DNA from: SHNJ01 sp964458615
Lineage (GTDB): Bacteria > Pseudomonadota > Alphaproteobacteria > SHNJ01
Assembly (NCBI GenBank): GCA_964458615.1
Contig: CAYWJR010000056.1
Span: 1 to 9,435 of the forward strand
Direction: 5' to 3'
DNA: 9,435 nt
Shown: piece by piece, positions 5,841 to 9,435 of the stretch
Layout: every line of letters starts with the position of its first letter
Numbering within the stretch: the stretch's first letter is position 1
Made by a program: the position numbers and the translations under genes
The notes under the pieces: model-generated
Seen by the model: the letters and a program-made list of their open reading frames with translations, nothing else
Database searches by the model: none
What the model was told of the DNA's origin: nothing

Positions 5841-7135
5841 ATTTGGATTTCGGCCAAAATTACCTGTCGTCGCAACAAATCATTTCGGAATATTACCGCC
5901 TGTTATGGCGCAGCGGAAATGTATACAACGCCTATGACATGGCCACGATTTACCGCGCCGAACAATTGCGTTTCTTGCGCGAAGCGGTGATGACCGGAAA
6001 ACCGTTTTTATTCCAATGGGCGCGGTTTTTGATGAACCGCACCAATGTCAGTTTCAATATCGATGTGGTCGACCGAAACAATATCGCGACATTGGGCGAT
6101 TTGGAAATATCCATCCTGGGTCACAGTTATTTCAACGAAGCGATTTTGCCCAACGCCCTGCGCAAAATGGAAGATTTGATCAAAGCCACCGCCTGGCATC
6201 CGGCCATGCTGGCATATTTGGGCGGGCAACAAAACCGCCGCGGCAATCCCAATCAAAATTATGCCCGCGAAGTCATGGAATTGCACACGGTCGGCGTGGA
6301 TGCGGGATATACCCAGGCCGATGTCGAAGGTTTATCGAAATTGTTTACAGGCATGCGGTACAGCATGGATGAAAATTCCATCGACCCGCCCGCCGGCGTG
6401 GTTTGGTTCGCAAGCCCATTAGGGTATCACGACAATTCGCCGCGCAACGTGCCGTTTTTGGGATGGAACAACCGCGCCGCCAATCCGAACGGCCAGGTGG
6501 ATATCGACTTGGCATTGACGTTATTGGCGCGGCACGAACGCACCGGACGCCGTTTGGCGAAACAAATCGTGCAATATTTCATCACCGACGATTTGCAATC
6601 GGCCGTTGGCCGCCGCATGGTGGACGATTTATCGGCCGTATTCAACAACACCCAAGGCGATTTGTTGGAAATGGCGCGCGCGTTGGTGCGCCACCCGGAC
6701 GCATTGCGGATTTCGGCCGAACACAACAAATTTAAACAGCCCGAAGCCTATGTCATCGGCATGATGCGCGCATCGCGGTTGATCGGCGGCGCGGATTCGC
6801 CGGAACAACAATCGCATATACGCGACATGCTGGCCGATATGGCGGCGATGGATCAAAAATGGCTGCAAGCGCCCGATGTGCGCGGATGGTTATCGCCGAA
6901 CAGCAATTGGATGCATGGCCGCATTATGGCCACAAAATTGGATCGCGCGATGATCAAGGCGGCGTCGATCGCCAGCCGCGTGACGCCGGAACATTTTTTC
7001 AACTCCACCATCGGCCCGTTGGTAACCAGTTCCAGCAGCCGGTATTCGAATATCATCACCCAAGATTACAATCGCGGCAACTTGCCTTATATCGAGGTGT
7101 TGATGAGCCGTGAATTCCTGATGATGGGGGCATAG
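5369..7135 (+). CDS. DUF1800 family protein
   Basis: The 588-residue protein matches the DUF1800 family (PF08811), whose biochemical role is not established. Family landmarks in order: HRFGYGPKPTD (126-136), AREVMELHTVGVDAGYTQ (299-316) followed by LSKLFTG, RHERTGRRLAKQIVQYFI (388-405), KQPEAYVIGMMRASR (456-470), a degenerate QAPDVRGWLSPN (500-511), and LPYIEVLMSREFLMMG near the end. Residues 1-120 are a polar, Ala/Ser/Arg-rich extension with no signal peptide, beyond the usual start of the domain. ATG 5369 has CGGAG about 7 nt upstream. The stop TAG at 7133-7135 touches the ATG of the DUF1501 gene, indicating an operon and likely translational coupling. DUF1800 and DUF1501 genes are often neighbours, which suggests a shared task. 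The first 157 codons lie in the duplicated unit. Confidence 0.92.
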   Translation: MTTQRLIPNINKLNPAQKSYLQKKNARQAIANAIASPDLSKPWSPSFITTKMQQDLAAGASSAVMNVTSTPAGSQSRRTTRSGRVRMRADQARAIVMNAAGVTSSGSSGTPIRNAQMALEACVATHRFGYGPKPTDFAAIQTAGGARNWLLGQLNLNNLDFGQNYLSSQQIISEYYRLLWRSGNVYNAYDMATIYRAEQLRFLREAVMTGKPFLFQWARFLMNRTNVSFNIDVVDRNNIATLGDLEISILGHSYFNEAILPNALRKMEDLIKATAWHPAMLAYLGGQQNRRGNPNQNYAREVMELHTVGVDAGYTQADVEGLSKLFTGMRYSMDENSIDPPAGVVWFASPLGYHDNSPRNVPFLGWNNRAANPNGQVDIDLALTLLARHERTGRRLAKQIVQYFITDDLQSAVGRRMVDDLSAVFNNTQGDLLEMARALVRHPDALRISAEHNKFKQPEAYVIGMMRASRLIGGADSPEQQSHIRDMLADMAAMDQKWLQAPDVRGWLSPNSNWMHGRIMATKLDRAMIKAASIASRVTPEHFFNSTIGPLVTSSSSRYSNIITQDYNRGNLPYIEVLMSREFLMMGA

Positions 7136-8392
7136 ATGCTGGATAGACGCAGTTTTATCAAATACACCGGCAGCTGTGCGGGCGCATTGGCCACATTGAA
7201 CATGCCGAAAATGGCGGTTGCGGGCGCGCCGAACCCGAAAAAATTGGTCGTGGTGTTTTTATCCGGCGGCGCCGACGCGCTCAGCATGTTGCCGCCCGTG
7301 ATGGATGCGGATTATCCGATCGTGCGCCCTGGAAATTTCACATTCTTGCCGCCCGGCAGCGGCGATCCAATGCGCAGCGCATTGGAATTGGACGGATTTT
7401 TCGGCATGCATCCCGCCATGTCCGAAATGCATCAAATGTACGGGCGCGGCGAATTGGTCGCCGTGCACGCCACATCCATCAATGAATTAGCGCATCATAC
7501 TTTTTCCCATTTCGAAGAAACCCGTTTCGCGCAAAGTTTGCGTTTGGATTCCGGCGCGACCACCGGATGGATCAACCGCTTGCTTGGCGGCGTTGTCGGC
7601 GAAAACACGCCCGGCGCCATGACCATTACCGGAAATCCCGGATCGCCCACGATTTTACAAGGGCCCGAACCCACCGCCGTGTGGACGCCGCCATCGCCGA
7701 ACGGCCCCAGCGGCGAATTGATTACCCGCATTTTACAAATGTACGGCATCGGCAATGAATTTTCGAACGCGTTGATCGACGGCTTGGCGACGCGCGAATC
7801 GATGCGCCGCGCCGCGCAAAACCATGCGCAACATATCAATTTCAACACCGTCAACGATTTCTGGAATTTCCCGCAACAGGCGGAATTGATGGGCATTATG
7901 CTGGGCGCGGAACAATCGACCGCGCCGTCGATCGGATATTTGGAATTCGCCGGCATGGATCACCATTTGATGGAACGCGACGGAATGGGATACCCATGGG
8001 GCCGTTACCGCAATTTGTCCCAAGGCATCGGCGCGTTGCGCCAGGCATTGGTCAATTTCGGCGTCTGGCAAGATACCATGGTCGTGATTTACAGCGAATT
8101 TGGCCGTTCAGTGACATTGAACGGATCGCCGGGATCCATGCGCGGCACCGATCACGGTTACGGTCAGGCCGGGTTTATTATTTCCGGAAATCCGAATATG
8201 CACGCGCAATTCGGGATGCAAGGCGTCGTGGTGGCGCAACAATGGCCGGGGTTGACGAATTTAATCGGCAACAGCGCGTTGCGATCCACATCGAATTTCC
8301 TTGGCATTCTGCGCGGTTATTTGCAGGCGCATTACAATATCGACAACAACGTCATGAACGGCATCATTTCCCAAGGCGGGCAACAGCAATAG
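7136..8392 (+). CDS. DUF1501 family protein with Tat signal peptide
   Basis: The 418-residue protein matches DUF1501 (PF07394), which I recall as related to the alkaline phosphatase/sulfatase fold; its substrate is unknown. The N-terminus DRRSFIK followed by a hydrophobic stretch is a twin-arginine (Tat) signal with R4-R5, and AVA-GA around residue 29 is a plausible cleavage site, so the mature protein is probably periplasmic. Family landmarks: VVVFLSGGADAL (38-49), SHFEE (124-128), GMDHH (273-277), where relatives usually have GWDTH, YSEFGRS (319-325), and RGTDHGYG (336-343). The conserved Asp and His residues could bind metal, by analogy with the fold. The start directly abuts the DUF1800 stop, with a GGGGG run about 5 nt upstream as ribosome site. 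The operon ends at the terminator 44 bp downstream. Confidence 0.93.
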   Translation: MLDRRSFIKYTGSCAGALATLNMPKMAVAGAPNPKKLVVVFLSGGADALSMLPPVMDADYPIVRPGNFTFLPPGSGDPMRSALELDGFFGMHPAMSEMHQMYGRGELVAVHATSINELAHHTFSHFEETRFAQSLRLDSGATTGWINRLLGGVVGENTPGAMTITGNPGSPTILQGPEPTAVWTPPSPNGPSGELITRILQMYGIGNEFSNALIDGLATRESMRRAAQNHAQHINFNTVNDFWNFPQQAELMGIMLGAEQSTAPSIGYLEFAGMDHHLMERDGMGYPWGRYRNLSQGIGALRQALVNFGVWQDTMVVIYSEFGRSVTLNGSPGSMRGTDHGYGQAGFIISGNPNMHAQFGMQGVVVAQQWPGLTNLIGNSALRSTSNFLGILRGYLQAHYNIDNNVMNGIISQGGQQQ

Positions 8393-8436
8393 TAAACAGG
8401 CGCAACCGGAATTCAGATTTCAACGACAACACCTGG

Positions 8437-8467
8437 AACCCGCCATGCAAATGGCGGGTTTTTCTTT
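8437..8467 (+). terminator. Intrinsic terminator of the DUF1800-DUF1501 operon
   Basis: AACCCGCCAT (8437-8446) and ATGGCGGGTT (8451-8460) form a perfect 10-bp stem closed by a GCAA tetraloop, then TTTTTCTTTT (8459-8468 region). The T-run is on the + strand only, so it serves the left-hand operon. The convergent - strand gene stops 6 bp beyond. Confidence 0.93.
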
Positions 8468-8472
8468 TGGGA

Positions 8473-9270
8473 TTAACGGCTTGTTCTGGCGGTTTGGCGT
8501 TTTTGTTCTATTGCAAGCAAACGGCGGTGCCGGTCGATTTTAACGCCGACATGGGATTGCGTATCAACGCTGCGCCACGCAGTATCCAAAATATTCGCGC
8601 GGCGTTCCGGTTTTGCGGCGTGAATATTGGCCAGCACGATTTCGGCGGCCATTTCGCCCATATATCCGGCAAAAAAGAAAGGCCCGTAATTAAATGATCC
8701 AGGCCCGCTGGCGGCGATCATGGCAAGATATGCGGCGTCTAATTGCGGTTTCGGGTTTTGAAAAACAGACGCCAACGCCAAAAATTCCCTGGCATATTGT
8801 TCCCGTTCTGCTTGGCTGGTAAAACCGGAACACCCGATTTTCAATACATCCAATCTTTCCATTGGATCATGAATCATTGGCGCTGCGTTCAAAATTACTT
8901 TTCTGGCGGCGCGTTGCAGCCATGAAAACGGCTCGGTACTGCGCCCAAGCACCCGTTTTGCCGCGTCAATTTTACTGTGCACGGACGGCAATTCCGATAC
9001 GGCTTCTCGCCATGGGGCGACAGCCTCTTCCCGGACTTTGCCATTAAGAACGCGCGATGCCGAAACCGCCCTTTCAATTTCAACTATTCGCCGCGCTGGA
9101 TCGGAAAAACGGTTCGCGCACATAATTATTTTAATTAAATCTCTTTCGATACAGGCAAACTGATCTTCGTTTTGAGATGTTGCAATATCCCGCCATAACC
9201 AGGCAATTTGTTGTGCTGCTATATGGTTCATTTGCTTTTGCATTCTTAAATCATTTGCCGAAACCATCAT
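8473..9270 (-). CDS. Hypothetical protein, 265 residues
   Basis: I do not recognise this protein. It has no signal peptide, clear membrane segment or familiar catalytic motif. Composition suggests a soluble, mostly helical protein rich in Ala, Glu, Arg and Ile. The most distinctive stretch is GPGSFNYGPFFFAGYMGEMA around residues 189-208, aromatic and Gly-rich, followed by a helix ending KPERRANILDTAWR. Evidence that the gene is real: a long frame, a strong GGAAGGA (9281-9275) before two adjacent ATGs at 9270 and 9267, a promoter-like pair farther upstream, and a stop just short of the convergent operon's terminator. The second ATG (9267) has the better spacing, 7 nt. No function is proposed. 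Confidence 0.8.
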   Translation of the reverse strand: MMVSANDLRMQKQMNHIAAQQIAWLWRDIATSQNEDQFACIERDLIKIIMCANRFSDPARRIVEIERAVSASRVLNGKVREEAVAPWREAVSELPSVHSKIDAAKRVLGRSTEPFSWLQRAARKVILNAAPMIHDPMERLDVLKIGCSGFTSQAEREQYAREFLALASVFQNPKPQLDAAYLAMIAASGPGSFNYGPFFFAGYMGEMAAEIVLANIHAAKPERRANILDTAWRSVDTQSHVGVKIDRHRRLLAIEQKRQTARTSR

Positions 9271-9319
9271 CGTATCCTTCCAAAGGCGTTTTTGAACGCG
9301 AATTTTAAATCACCGCCGA

Positions 9320-9347
9320 ATTATAATATCTGTATCCCATAGATCAA
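9320..9347 (-). promoter_or_regulatory. Probable promoter of the hypothetical - strand gene
   Basis: On the - strand, TTGATC (9347-9342) and a consensus TATAAT (9325-9320) are separated by 16 bp. The -10 box lies 49 bp before the first ATG. The -35 box falls inside the inverted repeat at 9336-9359. Confidence 0.5.
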
Positions 9348-9359
9348 CAATTTTATGGG
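9336..9359. promoter_or_regulatory. Inverted repeat spanning the -35 box (candidate operator)
   Basis: CCCATA (9336-9341) and TATGGG (9354-9359) are perfect inverted half-sites with a 12-bp spacer that contains the -35 hexamer of the - strand promoter. This arrangement would suit a dimeric repressor. The half-sites recall CCCTATA-N12-TATAGGG before ftsZ, but the outer spans differ (24 and 26 bp). Confidence 0.4.
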
Positions 9360-9365
9360 CAATAA

Positions 9366-9390
9366 AAAACCCCGCCAAGGGCGGGGTTTT
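9366..9390 (-). terminator. Intrinsic terminator, better formed on the - strand
   Basis: AAAACCCCGCC (9366-9376) pairs with GGCGGGGTTTT (9380-9390) around a 3-nt loop. The - strand tail has six T and the + strand four, so it could act both ways. No + strand gene ends nearby, so it most likely ends a - strand gene entering from the right edge and insulates the hypothetical gene's promoter. Confidence 0.85.
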
Positions 9391-9413
9391 ATTATCGTAC
9401 CAGAAATCCGGAA

Positions 9414-9435
9414 TTATCCGGCGCTGGCGGCGCGT
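9414..9435 (-). CDS. Possible 3' end of a - strand gene (partial)
   Basis: On the - strand the last bases read as codons for RAASAG followed by TAA (9416-9414), 24 bp before the terminator. The position fits the end of a gene coming from the right edge, but only six codons are visible and the frame is not proven. Confidence 0.25.

Noticed and set aside
5494..5937. Alternative + strand frame inside the DUF1800 gene and its twin at 4915-5286
   Set aside because: Arg/His/Cys-rich shadow of the DUF1800 reading frame, present twice only because the segment is duplicated.
7172..7183. Lipoprotein signal at Cys14 of the DUF1501 protein
   Set aside because: The residues before the Cys (YTGS) do not form a lipobox; the Tat motif and AVA-GA cleavage site fit better.

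Overview
The window is a piece of an alphaproteobacterial chromosome, most likely a draft or metagenome-derived assembly. It holds the end of the division and cell wall (dcw) cluster, followed by a less conserved stretch. The alphaproteobacterial placement is an inference. It rests on the FtsZ tail (DIPAFLRR followed by a short Gly/Asn end), a long Ala/Pro/Ser/Thr-rich FtsZ linker, and the FtsQ end (AIDMRISDRMF). I would not name a genus. Three signs warn about assembly quality: a 10-N gap inside ftsZ, a one-base frameshift in ftsA, and an exact 579-bp tandem duplication.

Layout. Positions 1-150 are the last 49 codons of ftsQ. Positions 351-1638 are ftsA, whose reading frame breaks at a six-T tract near 1050-1055. 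Positions 1775-3604 are ftsZ, closed by a strong terminator at 3626-3654. These three genes run on the + strand. In the cell FtsZ polymerises into the Z-ring, FtsA tethers it to the membrane, and FtsQ helps activate septal wall synthesis.

Behind the terminator, with its own good promoter, lies a 262-residue gene (3749-4537). Its protein appears to carry two divergent copies of the DnaA domain IV DNA-binding fold and no AAA+ ATPase. I consider it the most novel protein here. Next comes an operon of a DUF1800 protein (5369-7135) and a Tat-exported DUF1501 protein (7136-8392), with stop and start codons abutting and a GCAA-loop terminator at 8437-8467. The upstream region and first 157 codons of the DUF1800 gene are duplicated exactly in tandem, giving a truncated copy at 4790-5275.

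The right end is on the - strand. An unrecognised 265-residue protein (9270-8473) has a credible promoter whose -35 box sits inside an inverted repeat. A terminator at 9366-9390 probably ends another - strand gene that enters from the right edge.

I saw no RNA genes, CRISPR arrays, insertion sequences or integrases.
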